Source: DAOUJW01 sp034422115 (GTDB lineage: Bacteria > Chloroflexota > Dehalococcoidia > Lucifugimonadales > UBA2985). From it: 64,000 nt of DNA. The stretch spans positions 124,001-188,000 of the forward strand of contig DAOUJW010000017.1 in assembly GCA_034422115.1 (NCBI GenBank), written 5' to 3'. How positions within the stretch are numbered: the stretch's first letter is position 1; each line of letters starts with the position of its first letter. The notes below the pieces were generated by a model. It saw nothing but the letters and a program-made list of their open reading frames with translations, was not told the DNA's origin and ran no database searches. Below are positions 1-7,435 of the stretch, piece after piece. The translations under genes were made by a program, and so were the position numbers.

Positions 1-196
1 CTCTAAGCTCCGTCCGGGCCTGCTTCATGGCGTCCTGGACCTGGGACGACTCAAGACCCAGGATGGACGCAACTCTCTCTGCGAACTTCCCCTTGCGCGA
101 GTCCGTATCGTCGCTCTGCGCCAGCGCTGCGCCCCCGGTTAGCGCGAGCGCCAGCGCTCCGACTATCAGGGCAACGGTAATCAATCCCTTTCTCAT
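1..196 (-). CDS. Secreted small protein, N-terminal part only
   Basis: The reading frame runs off the left edge. It starts at ATG 196 with an AGGAG ribosome site 9 bases upstream. The 65 visible residues open with a signal peptide (MRKG, then a hydrophobic stretch, then ALAQ as the likely cleavage site), followed by a charged segment ending in LGLESSQVQDAMKQAR. An exported start followed by helical LGL...V..A segments is seen in many uncharacterised secreted proteins. Function unknown; only the N-terminus can be judged. Confidence 0.7.
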   Translation of the reverse strand, partial: MRKGLITVALIVGALALALTGGAALAQSDDTDSRKGKFAERVASILGLESSQVQDAMKQARTELR

Positions 197-271
197 AGGC
201 AAATGCTCCTTTCTCCTTCCGATACGCTAGTTATAGCAACATATCTTGAAGAGAGTTTGAAGGAGCTCCGC

Positions 272-1555
272 CTAGACCCCTGCCAGGGCGGTCTCCGCCG
301 CTTCCAGGGTCATGTCGATGTCCTCAGCCGTGTGAGCGGTGGATACAAAGGCGGCCTCAAAGGGCGAAGGGGCCAGGTACACCCCGGCCTCCAGCATCCG
401 GTGGAAGAAGGCGGCGTACCGCTCCCTGTCGCTGGCGGCGACGGAGTCCCAGCCCTCCACCGGCCCGCCGTTGAAGAAGGCCGTCAGTATCGACCCAACG
501 CGGTTGACGGTAAGGGGGACATCCGCCTTTTGCGCGGCCGCTGCCAGGCCGCCGACAAGCCGCGCCGACGCCGCCTCAAGCCCTTCGTATGTGCCCGGCG
601 CTTTCAAGGCCTTGAGTGTGGCTATGCCCGCCGCCACCGCAAGGGGGTTGCCGGAGAGGGTGCCTGCCTGGTACATACCGCCTAGGGGCGCGACCACCTC
701 CATGACCTCACGCCTTCCGCCGTAGGCCCCCACCGGCAGCCCGCCGCCGATGATCTTCCCAAGGCACGTGAGGTCGGGGGTTATACCATACAGAGTCTGC
801 GCGCCGCCGTAGCCGACCCTGAAACCCGTAATCACCTCGTCGAAGATGAGCAGGGCGCCGTGGACGCCTGTGATTTGGCGCAGGGCGTCCAGGAAGCCGG
901 TAGCCGGGGGCACGACGCCCATGTTGGCCGCCACCGGCTCCAGGATGACCGCCGCTATCTCTCCCGGATGGGAGTCAAAAAGAGTTTGCACTGAGGTAAT
1001 GTCGTTGTAGTCGGCTACCAGGGTCTCACGGGCGTAACCCTCCGGCACACCGGCGCTGTTGGGGATGCTGTAGGTCGCGCCGCCGGAGCCCGCCTCTACC
1101 AGCAGGCCGTCGTTGTGGCCGTGGTAGCAGCCGGCGAACTTGACTATCTTGCTGCGCCCCGTGAAGGCCCTGGCCGCGCGGATGGCGCTCATGGTCGCCT
1201 CCGTCCCGGAGTTCACCAGTCGCACCATGTCGATGGACGGGAGGGCGTCGACGATCATCCCGGCAAGCTCCACCTCACCTTCGGTCGGCGCGCCAAAGCT
1301 GAGGCCGTTTGCCAGAGCTTGCTGCACGGCCTCAACCACTGAGTCGTGGGCGTGGCCGAGAATCAGGGGGCCCCAGGAGCCAACGTAGTCCACGAACTCG
1401 TTGCCGTCGGCGTCCCAAATACGGGGACCCTTGCCACGCCGGATGAAGGGAGGAATGCCGCCAACGGACCTGAAGGAGCGGACGGGGCTGTTCACTCCGC
1501 CCGGTATGTGGCCCTGGGCCTGAGCGAACAGTTCTGATGATCGAGTTGTATCCAA
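272..1555 (-). CDS. hemL: Glutamate-1-semialdehyde 2,1-aminomutase
   Basis: PLP enzyme that converts glutamate-1-semialdehyde to 5-aminolevulinate in the C5 route to tetrapyrroles, cytosolic. The 427 residues match the usual family length. Class-III aminotransferase landmarks are visible: NSGTEATMSAIRAAR near residue 115, IFDEVITGFR near 237 (the Asp contacts the PLP ring nitrogen) and the Schiff-base lysine, about K267, in LGKIIGGGLPVGAYGG. The start is TTG at 1555, chosen because AGGAGG lies 8 bases upstream and the protein begins at the family N-terminus (SSELFAQAQ..IPGGVNSPVR). No other heme gene is nearby; larC follows in the upstream direction on the same strand. Confidence 0.96.
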   Translation of the reverse strand: MDTTRSSELFAQAQGHIPGGVNSPVRSFRSVGGIPPFIRRGKGPRIWDADGNEFVDYVGSWGPLILGHAHDSVVEAVQQALANGLSFGAPTEGEVELAGMIVDALPSIDMVRLVNSGTEATMSAIRAARAFTGRSKIVKFAGCYHGHNDGLLVEAGSGGATYSIPNSAGVPEGYARETLVADYNDITSVQTLFDSHPGEIAAVILEPVAANMGVVPPATGFLDALRQITGVHGALLIFDEVITGFRVGYGGAQTLYGITPDLTCLGKIIGGGLPVGAYGGRREVMEVVAPLGGMYQAGTLSGNPLAVAAGIATLKALKAPGTYEGLEAASARLVGGLAAAAQKADVPLTVNRVGSILTAFFNGGPVEGWDSVAASDRERYAAFFHRMLEAGVYLAPSPFEAAFVSTAHTAEDIDMTLEAAETALAGV

Positions 1556-1607
1556 TATGCGTACCTCCTGGCCGGGGAGTGGTTATCCTGCCCAGTGGGC
1601 GGCCTTC

Positions 1608-2792
1608 CTATTCAATGCCGAGGGTGGCCCTGGCGTCCCTCTCAACCATTCTGAACACCTCCTGCAGGGGCAACCCCTCACGTTGGGCAATCTCCTTGCA
1701 GTCCTCGTACTCTGGCGAGACGCCAATGACTACGTCCGCCTCTCTCTTCAGCTTCACCCTAACCGAGCCGAAGGGGGTGTCCACCGAGACTATCTCCCGC
1801 TCCGCCTCGTAGCGGTTCAGGGTCTGCACCCGCACGCCCAGAGTGGAGGTCTCCTCCATTATAGTCTTCACAAGGGTCGACTCCATGTTAGGGCGGCACA
1901 GCACGCTGAGGGTAACGGCGGGCCTGTTCTTCTTCATCTGTATGGGGCTGAACCAGGCGTCCAGCGCTCCGCGGCGCATAAGCTCCTCCTGGACGTGGCC
2001 CAGTATCTCCGGACTCATGTCGTCGATGTTGGTCTCCACAAGAGACACCTGGGCAAGAGCGCTGCTCGCGGCGGTCTCGCCAATCCACAGCGCCAGGACG
2101 TTGGGGATGTCCGGGTTGTCCCGGGTCCCAAGGCCGTAGCCCACGTGCTCCAGGCTGAGCGCGGGGGCATCGAAGGAAGCCAGGGTTGTGATGAGGGCCG
2201 CGCCCGTTGGGGTGACCATCTCACCCGCCTTGAGGTACGGGCCGTCCGGGGGGGACGCCTTTGCCTTGGACATAGCCATAAGCTGCACCGTGGCCGGCGC
2301 GGGCACGGGAAGCGCGCCCTTTCTTGTGGATACCACGCCCCATCCGGCGGGCAGAGGAGAGGAGTACAGCTTTTCAATGCCCAGCAGCTCCAGCCCGGCC
2401 ACCACGCCCACAACGTCGATAATGGTGTCGATGTCTCCAAGCTCCTGAAGCTCATGGTTCTTGCCGTGCACCCTTGACTCCGCCTCCTCCAGGCGCTCCA
2501 GAACCGTGCGAGATTTGTCTTTTACGGAATGGGAGATGGAACCGGCGTCCAGCATGTCCAGGAAGTCGTGAATGGAGTGCGGGGCCTTGTGACTCCTGCC
2601 GGTGTCAACTGAAACGTGAGTCCCTCTGATGACGCCTCTCTGCGAGATGGCCGCGTTGACGGAGTATCCATCGATGGGCAGCTTGGCGAGCTCGCCCTTC
2701 AGCTCTTCGATGGGCAGTCCTGCGTCGATGAGCGCGCCCAGGAGCATGTCTCCGCTGGCGCCGCCGATGCAGTGTAGGTATCCGGTCCTCAA
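1608..2792 (-). CDS. larC: Nickel pincer cofactor biosynthesis protein LarC
   Basis: LarC (former DUF111) is a CTP-dependent nickel insertase that completes the nickel-pincer nucleotide cofactor of lactate racemase and related LarA enzymes. The 394 residues form one uninterrupted frame that covers both parts; in Lactobacillus the equivalent is made by frameshifting between LarC1 and LarC2. The family N-terminus LHCIGGASGDMLLGAL is present, and ETNIDDMSPE near residue 256 is the conserved start of the second part. The start is TTG 2792, 26 bases after the preceding gene. larB, larE and larA are not in the window. Confidence 0.9.
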   Translation of the reverse strand: MRTGYLHCIGGASGDMLLGALIDAGLPIEELKGELAKLPIDGYSVNAAISQRGVIRGTHVSVDTGRSHKAPHSIHDFLDMLDAGSISHSVKDKSRTVLERLEEAESRVHGKNHELQELGDIDTIIDVVGVVAGLELLGIEKLYSSPLPAGWGVVSTRKGALPVPAPATVQLMAMSKAKASPPDGPYLKAGEMVTPTGAALITTLASFDAPALSLEHVGYGLGTRDNPDIPNVLALWIGETAASSALAQVSLVETNIDDMSPEILGHVQEELMRRGALDAWFSPIQMKKNRPAVTLSVLCRPNMESTLVKTIMEETSTLGVRVQTLNRYEAEREIVSVDTPFGSVRVKLKREADVVIGVSPEYEDCKEIAQREGLPLQEVFRMVERDARATLGIE

Positions 2793-2818
2793 GGTCGTCC
2801 CGTCTGTCCGTCTACCGG

Positions 2819-3430
2819 CTAGCCCAGACCGTCCCAGAAGCGCTCTTCCTTCCAGGGGTCTGCGTTGTTGTTGTAGCCAAGCTGCTCCCAGAAACCGGCC
2901 TTGTCCACGCTAAGAAGCTCCAGGCCGTTGACCCACTTGGCGCTCTTCCAGCCGTATCGCTTGGGCACAACCAGCCGCAGGGGGCCGCCGTGTTCGGGCG
3001 AAAGGGGCTTGCCGTCGTGGCTGTGGGCGAAGAGCACGTCGCCGTCCAGCAGCGCCTCCAGTGGCAGATTGGTGGTGTAGCCCCCGTAGCAGTGAAAGAG
3101 AACGAACCGGGCTTCCGGCTTCGCTGTGGCAAGGTTGATCACGTCGCTGAAGAGTACGCCCTCCCACAGGTTGCCCATGCGGCTCCACTGGGTGACGCAG
3201 TGGAAGTCCGCCGTGACCGCGGCCTGGGGCAGGCCCTTGAACTGCTCCCAGTCCAGTTTCACCTCCCAGTCCACAAGGCCGTATATGCGGAACCGCCACT
3301 CGCTCAGGGCTATCTTGGGCGTATCGCCGTGGGTGAATACGGGGAACTTCCCGGTCACAAACTGTCCGGGCGGCGCGACGACCGCCTGTGGCTTGATCTC
3401 CTTGGGTTTTCTCTTGGGCCAGGGTCTCAA
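2819..3430 (-). CDS. Sulfite-oxidase-like molybdopterin oxidoreductase
   Basis: The 203 residues match the molybdopterin-binding domain of the sulfite oxidase/YedY superfamily. Visible landmarks are the N-terminal FPVFTHGDTPKI..WRFRIYGLV, the molybdenum-ligand cysteine in FHCVTQWSRMGNLWEGV (Cys78) and HGGPLRLVVPKRYGWKSAKWV near 155. There is no twin-arginine signal and no dimerisation domain, so this looks like the short cytosolic form of unknown substrate. The start is TTG 3430, with GGAGG 8 bases upstream. It precedes larC by 26 bases and is probably co-transcribed. Confidence 0.88.
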   Translation of the reverse strand: MRPWPKRKPKEIKPQAVVAPPGQFVTGKFPVFTHGDTPKIALSEWRFRIYGLVDWEVKLDWEQFKGLPQAAVTADFHCVTQWSRMGNLWEGVLFSDVINLATAKPEARFVLFHCYGGYTTNLPLEALLDGDVLFAHSHDGKPLSPEHGGPLRLVVPKRYGWKSAKWVNGLELLSVDKAGFWEQLGYNNNADPWKEERFWDGLG

Positions 3431-3586
3431 CCGCGACCTCCGTGGGGCGCATATCCGGCTATTGTGTACTCAATGATAAACTATACTCAGGTTGAAGTAA
3501 AACGAAAGCGTTCATAAGGCGCGTGTTGACGGCCAAGAAGAGTGCCACTAATATTCCAACATACCTGCACGTGGAATGGACGAGCT

Positions 3587-3823
3587 ATGCTTGAAGGCAT
3601 TATAGGGATGAAGGACATGGGCCTCATTTTCGAGGTCACGGACGCAATGGGCATCGACAGGGAGAGCATCTCAGTCCCCCTTGAGAAGGAGGACCCCGGA
3701 GCCGTGCGCCGGCTGCCCAACGGCGAAATCGAAATAGTGGTCCCCGTGTCTGTGCCTGAAGATGAGTGGGTTGCCATGCTGAGGGCTGAGCTGGAGAAGC
3801 TGGGCTTTGAGATGGAGGAGTGA
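3587..3823 (+). CDS. Hypothetical small protein
   Basis: A 78-residue acidic protein if started at ATG 3587 (MLEGIIGMKD); a GTG at 3542 would add 15 residues, and neither start has a strong ribosome site. It has GLIFEVTDAMGID and a C-terminal EDEWVAMLRAELEKLGFEMEE helix. I do not recognise a family. Its stop codon overlaps the GTG of the next gene (GTGA at 3820), so the two are probably translated together. Confidence 0.6.
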   Translation: MLEGIIGMKDMGLIFEVTDAMGIDRESISVPLEKEDPGAVRRLPNGEIEIVVPVSVPEDEWVAMLRAELEKLGFEMEE

Positions 3824-4203
3824 GGGTGGAAGAGCGGAACTCAATAGAGGTGGAGGTGGAGGACAACGACAACTGCTACGGCCTGCCGATGCGGACGTAC
3901 GAGGCTCTTGGCCTAGCCGTCGAAGTCTCCCAGGTGAGGATCGCCGGCCCCAGTGGGCCGGAGCAGTTCCACTGGGTCACGGGCTGGCAGAGCGACGGCG
4001 ATGGGACGCCGTGCCCGGCGTACTGCGTGGAAATCTCCGATTCAGGAGAGGGCGCCGCCTATCTGCTCTACGGCGGAGACTGGGGCGTCCGCTTCAGGCC
4101 CTTGGACATCCAGGACGAGTGGAGTGTTGAAAGCCCTCACCAGTGGGGTGAGCCGTACCTTGTTCTTGGCGACCTGTCGGACATAGTGGCGGCTGAGCAA
4201 TAG
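3820..4203 (+). CDS. Hypothetical protein coupled to the upstream gene
   Basis: 127 residues starting at a GTG that overlaps the previous stop codon. The sequence is acidic and rich in aromatic residues (FHWVTGWQSDGDGTPCPAY, YLLYGGDWGVRFRPL), with the look of a soluble beta-rich domain. It has no signal peptide or membrane segment. No family recognised. The coupling suggests a two-gene unit with 3587..3823. Confidence 0.6.
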   Translation: MRVEERNSIEVEVEDNDNCYGLPMRTYEALGLAVEVSQVRIAGPSGPEQFHWVTGWQSDGDGTPCPAYCVEISDSGEGAAYLLYGGDWGVRFRPLDIQDEWSVESPHQWGEPYLVLGDLSDIVAAEQ

Positions 4204-4294
4204 TGCTCCGGCTGCCGGGTTTGATCAGTGTCGGTCAAAACGGCGGTCGTTGTACCCAAGTCTGCGTAAATCTTACAATTGGGCGTGGAGGATG

Positions 4295-4323
4295 CTGACT
4301 TACCTATGATTATAGTGTAGAAT
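4295..4323 (+). promoter_or_regulatory. Probable promoter of the DUF5679-like gene
   Basis: CTGACT at 4295-4300 and TAGAAT at 4318-4323 are separated by 17 bases, about 30 bases upstream of the next ATG. The -35 matches consensus at four of six positions. Confidence 0.45.
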
Positions 4324-4354
4324 AGCCATACTACGACTAGATTGGAGGGAACCC

Positions 4355-4498
4355 ATGGAAGCGTATTGTGTGAAGTGCCGATCCAAGAGGGAGATGAGCA
4401 ACCCCCAGTCCATAACCATGAAAAATGGTCGCCCGGCCACACAAGGTGTTTGTCCAGTTTGCTCAACAAAGATGTTCCGGATCGGTAAGGCTGCCTAG
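4355..4498 (+). CDS. DUF5679-like zinc-ribbon small protein
   Basis: A 47-residue protein starting at ATG 4355 with GGAGG 8 bases upstream. It begins MEAYCVKCRSKREM and ends GVCPVCSTKMFRIGKAA. Two CxxC pairs form a zinc ribbon, and the arrangement (AYCVKCR..REM...NGRPA..G.CPVC.TKMFRIG) is what I recall for the DUF5679 family, which is common in Chloroflexota. Role unknown; the fold would suit nucleic-acid or protein binding. It is a stand-alone gene with its own likely promoter. Confidence 0.8.
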   Translation: MEAYCVKCRSKREMSNPQSITMKNGRPATQGVCPVCSTKMFRIGKAA

Positions 4499-4772
4499 CT
4501 CGACTGACGTCGGATAGCACAGCCCAACGTCGCCGGAGACGCATCGCCAATCAAAGCGATGGCGCTCCGGGGCGGCTCAATCGCTTACATCATCGGTAGC
4601 CGGTCAGGGTATTCTGAACGGCATATAGCATCAACCGAGGCGAACGTATCCACAGGCCTTTCCCGGAAAGAGGCCGCGGGTCATTTTCCTTGCCAGCTAT
4701 TAACGCCGCGGAAGGTGCTAATGGGTGAGCTTTTCAGAGCAAAAGGTTACATATTCTGTAGGAGGTGCCCTT

Positions 4773-5567
4773 ATGGTAGTCCGCAGCTATGAGATGTTGA
4801 GCCTTGAGCGAACAGGCCATGTCGCCATCATCACCCTGAACAGACCGGAGAAGCTGAACGCCCTCAATCCGCCTTTGGTTGCCGAGTTCCACGCGGCCCT
4901 GGACGAGATCGCGTCCGAAGAGGACACCATCCGGGCGGTGATTGTAACCGGAGCGGGCAGGGGGTTCTGCTCAGGAGCGGATGTCAACCGGCAGCTGGAG
5001 TCTTTGCAGGGCACAGCCGCTCCCACACCTGAGGGCCCGGGTATCACGGCATTGGCCCCCCACCTGCAGCGCATCCCGCAGCCTGTGATCGCCGCCATAA
5101 ACGGCGTGTCCGCAGGGGCGGGCTTTGGCGTGGCCCTGGCCAGCGACATCCGCATCGCCTCTGAAGCCGCCAGGTTCTCCTGCATATTCGTCAAGCGCTC
5201 CCTGGTGCCGGATACGGGCTCCTCCTTCACGATGCTTCGGCTGCTTGGCAAGGGACTCGCCATGGAGATGGCCCTTACCGGAAACCTCTACGATGCGCAG
5301 TGGGCCATGGAGAAGGGCCTTGTGAACAAGGTCGTTTCTGCCGACAGGCTCATGGATGAGGCGATGGAGCTGGCCCAGACCATAGCGTCCAACCCGCCGA
5401 TATGCGTTCGCTCCATCAAGCAGCTCATCCACGGCCACGACGGCGACCTGGAGCCCGTGCTGAACCTGGAGAGCGCGGCCAACGCTCCCGCCTACGGCAG
5501 CGAGGACAGGCTGGAGGCCGTCAAGTCCTTCCTGGAGAAGAGGGATCCGGTCTACAAGGGACGATAG
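4773..5567 (+). CDS. Enoyl-CoA hydratase/isomerase (crotonase family), copy 1
   Basis: 264-residue crotonase-fold enzyme. The start is ATG 4773, with AGGAGG 7 bases upstream, rather than an in-frame start 48 bases earlier that lacks a ribosome site. Oxyanion-hole segments AGRGFCSGADV and NGVSAGAGFGVALASDIRIA are intact. VPDTGSS carries an Asp at the position used by PaaG-like isomerases, while the Glu pair of classical hydratases is not evident. It could therefore be an isomerase acting on acyl- or arylacetyl-CoA; the substrate cannot be read from sequence. It stands 139 bases before a closely related copy. Confidence 0.88.
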   Translation: MVVRSYEMLSLERTGHVAIITLNRPEKLNALNPPLVAEFHAALDEIASEEDTIRAVIVTGAGRGFCSGADVNRQLESLQGTAAPTPEGPGITALAPHLQRIPQPVIAAINGVSAGAGFGVALASDIRIASEAARFSCIFVKRSLVPDTGSSFTMLRLLGKGLAMEMALTGNLYDAQWAMEKGLVNKVVSADRLMDEAMELAQTIASNPPICVRSIKQLIHGHDGDLEPVLNLESAANAPAYGSEDRLEAVKSFLEKRDPVYKGR

Positions 5568-5706
5568 ATAAGACCAGTACAGGACCCTCCTCCGCCGGGC
5601 GCGCCTTGCTTAAGGCCTGTCCTGGACCGCGAGGAGGGTTGTCCATTTTTAAGCCCGGCGCTTTCCCGCACGCACAGGGCGCAATTCATAGTAGGAGGTA
5701 TCTGTC

Positions 5707-6516
5707 ATGGCATCGGGTGATTACACTGTCCTGGACCTGGAGAAGACGGGCCACGTTGCCACCATAACCCTCAATCGCCCGGAGAGGCTGAACGCCCTGA
5801 ACACCACCCTGTCTTCCGAGTTCCACAACGCCCTGGACGATGTCGCGGAAGACCTTGATATCCGCGCCCTGATCATCACCGGGGCTGGCCGCGGCTTCTG
5901 CTCCGGCGCCGACGTGGGCCAGATGCAGAACACACTTGACGGCCAGGGAGGGGGCCCGCCGCCCCTTCAGCGCATTGGGATGCCCGCGGGCGTGTCCGAG
6001 CTGACGCCTCACCTTCGCCGGATTCCCCAGCCCGTCATTGCCGCGGTGAACGGCGTGGCCGCGGGCGGTGGGCTTGGCGTCGTACTTGCCAGCGACATCC
6101 GCATCGCCTCGGAGGCGGCCAGGTTCAGCTGCGTATTCATTCGTCGCTCCCTGACCCCGGACAGCTCCGTGTCCTACACCCTCCCGCGGCTGGTGGGGTA
6201 CGGCATTGCTATGGAGATGGCGCTCACGGGCAACGTGTACGACGCGCAGTGGGCCCTTGAGAAGGGGCTTGTGAACAGGGTGGTGCCCGCCGAGAGGCTT
6301 CTGGATGATGCGATGGAGCTTGCCCAGACCATAGCGTCCAACCCGCCGATTGTTGTCCGCTCCACCAAGAAGCTCCTCTACAGGCACGACGTGGACCTGG
6401 AGGAGATATACCCCGTGGAGCGCGCCGCCAACGGCCCCTCCGCCAACAGCGACGACCGGAAGGAGGCTGTCCGCTCCTTCATGGAGAAGCGCCAGCCCGT
6501 CTACAAGGGGTGGTAG
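5707..6516 (+). CDS. Enoyl-CoA hydratase/isomerase (crotonase family), copy 2
   Basis: 269 residues with an AGGAGG site just before ATG 5707. It is a tandem paralogue of the preceding gene: both share TGHVA.ITLNRPE.LNALN, AGRGFCSGADV, ASDIRIASEAARFSC.F..RSL.PD and the C-terminal SF.EKR.PVYKG. The Asp in LTPDSSVSYTL again suggests PaaG-type isomerase chemistry. The two differ in the loop after GADV, which is longer here (a Gly/Pro-rich GQGGGPPPL), so they may take different acyl-CoAs. Confidence 0.88.
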   Translation: MASGDYTVLDLEKTGHVATITLNRPERLNALNTTLSSEFHNALDDVAEDLDIRALIITGAGRGFCSGADVGQMQNTLDGQGGGPPPLQRIGMPAGVSELTPHLRRIPQPVIAAVNGVAAGGGLGVVLASDIRIASEAARFSCVFIRRSLTPDSSVSYTLPRLVGYGIAMEMALTGNVYDAQWALEKGLVNRVVPAERLLDDAMELAQTIASNPPIVVRSTKKLLYRHDVDLEEIYPVERAANGPSANSDDRKEAVRSFMEKRQPVYKGW

Positions 6517-6525
6517 CGACATGTA

Positions 6526-6564
6526 ACTCGGCTAATTCAAAATCTGAATTTGAATTAGCCGAGT
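6526..6564. repeat. Perfect inverted repeat after the crotonase pair
   Basis: Arms 6526-6541 and 6549-6564 are perfect 16-base complements (ACTCGGCTAATTCAAA) around a 7-base loop. There is no T-run, so it is not a classical intrinsic terminator. It lies between the crotonases and the convergent hicA and may protect the 3' end or stop transcription in another way. Confidence 0.75.
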
Positions 6565-6688
6565 GCGAGTAAGCTCAATGTATGTGAGGCTGGGCATACC
6601 AAGTCAATAGAGTCAACCCTTACGCCTACTCATAAACCGTGACATGGTTTCCGCTAGCGCCGGTGAAAAGCTCGCGTTGGAATGAACC

Positions 6689-6901
6689 TCAGCGTTCCTG
6701 AAACTCATTCCAGTCTATTCCCAGTTGCCTGATTGCCGAGCGCAGAGTCCCGATTTTTAGATCGCGCCCTCCCTGGTCAGGCAGTATGGCATCCTGTTGC
6801 GCTTCCGGGTTAAACCATTTTCTGTGAGAACCGCCTCCGCGCCTGGGAATCTCGTAGCATCCGAGCTCTGTCAGCTTACGAGCGACATCCTTGTATGTCA
6901 C
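6689..6901 (-). CDS. hicA: HicA-type mRNA interferase toxin
   Basis: 70 residues with the HicA double-stranded-RNA-binding-like fold: the family N-terminus (T.KDVARKLTELGCYEI), then RRGGGSHRKWFNPE with the catalytic His in GGSHRKW, then LKIGTLRSAIRQLGID. HicA toxins cleave mRNA when free of antitoxin. Its ATG overlaps the hicB stop (ATGA, 6898-6901), so translation is coupled. Antitoxin-first order is found in only part of the HicAB systems. Confidence 0.92.
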   Translation of the reverse strand: MTYKDVARKLTELGCYEIPRRGGGSHRKWFNPEAQQDAILPDQGGRDLKIGTLRSAIRQLGIDWNEFQER

Positions 6902-7143
6902 GGCACGGAGACTATGGCCTCGACAGACACCGGACCGCTGGCGTCGTCTACGTATATGCTCGAAGGCAATGGACGTCCCCGGTCCTCGTAAATCTCCGCC
7001 ACCGCCGCAAAGGCGTCCCCCACATTTGCTAGGGCTTCGGCCACGGTATCGCCCTCGGTTATTAGCTCCGGCAGCAATGGAGAAGTAACGGTGTACCCGC
7101 CTTCGGGCTGAGGCTCTAGGACCAAAGGGATCCTCGCTATCAT
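6898..7143 (-). CDS. hicB: HicB-type antitoxin
   Basis: 81 residues: the partial-RNase-H fold of HicB (PLVLEPQPEGGYTVTSPLLPELITEGDTVAEALANVGDA..). It ends after the fold with no clear helix-turn-helix or RHH tail, so DNA binding is not obvious. It neutralises HicA in a complex. An extended -10 (TGG plus TATAAT, minus strand, 7194-7189) about 45 bases upstream is the likely promoter core. Confidence 0.9.
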   Translation of the reverse strand: MIARIPLVLEPQPEGGYTVTSPLLPELITEGDTVAEALANVGDAFAAVAEIYEDRGRPLPSSIYVDDASGPVSVEAIVSVP

Positions 7144-7415
7144 CTTGCTTTACTCAACCACCTTCAAACTGACTTTCCGACACGCGCCATTATACCACAG
7201 CGACGATTTCCAATAGGCTGTCGGCTATCCGCTCTCCGTAGGTTGTAAGGAGAGTAGTCGTTCAATATAGTTGCCTTTCAGGGTGTGTGCCACCTGCCAC
7301 TTTACAACAGGCTGGATGTTGCAATACTAGGTCCTAGAGGAGCCGACGAAAAGTAACGCCCCCGATTTTATAGTAAAATAGCACCACAACATCTTGTGCC
7401 CTGTAGTTTCGAGGG

Positions 7416-7424
7416 TGCTATAAT
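7416..7424 (+). promoter_or_regulatory. Extended -10 promoter of dnaE
   Basis: TGC followed by perfect TATAAT (7419-7424) gives an extended -10. No good -35 is seen (TTGTGC at 7394 is 19 bases away). Predicted transcription start is about 7431, only 5 bases before the first possible dnaE start and 20 before the second. Confidence 0.6.
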
Positions 7425-7435
7425 CACGGGAGTTT

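Noticed and set aside
4725..4772. Upstream in-frame start for the first crotonase
   Set aside because: ATG 4773 has AGGAGG at 7 bases; the longer form has no ribosome site and adds non-conserved residues.
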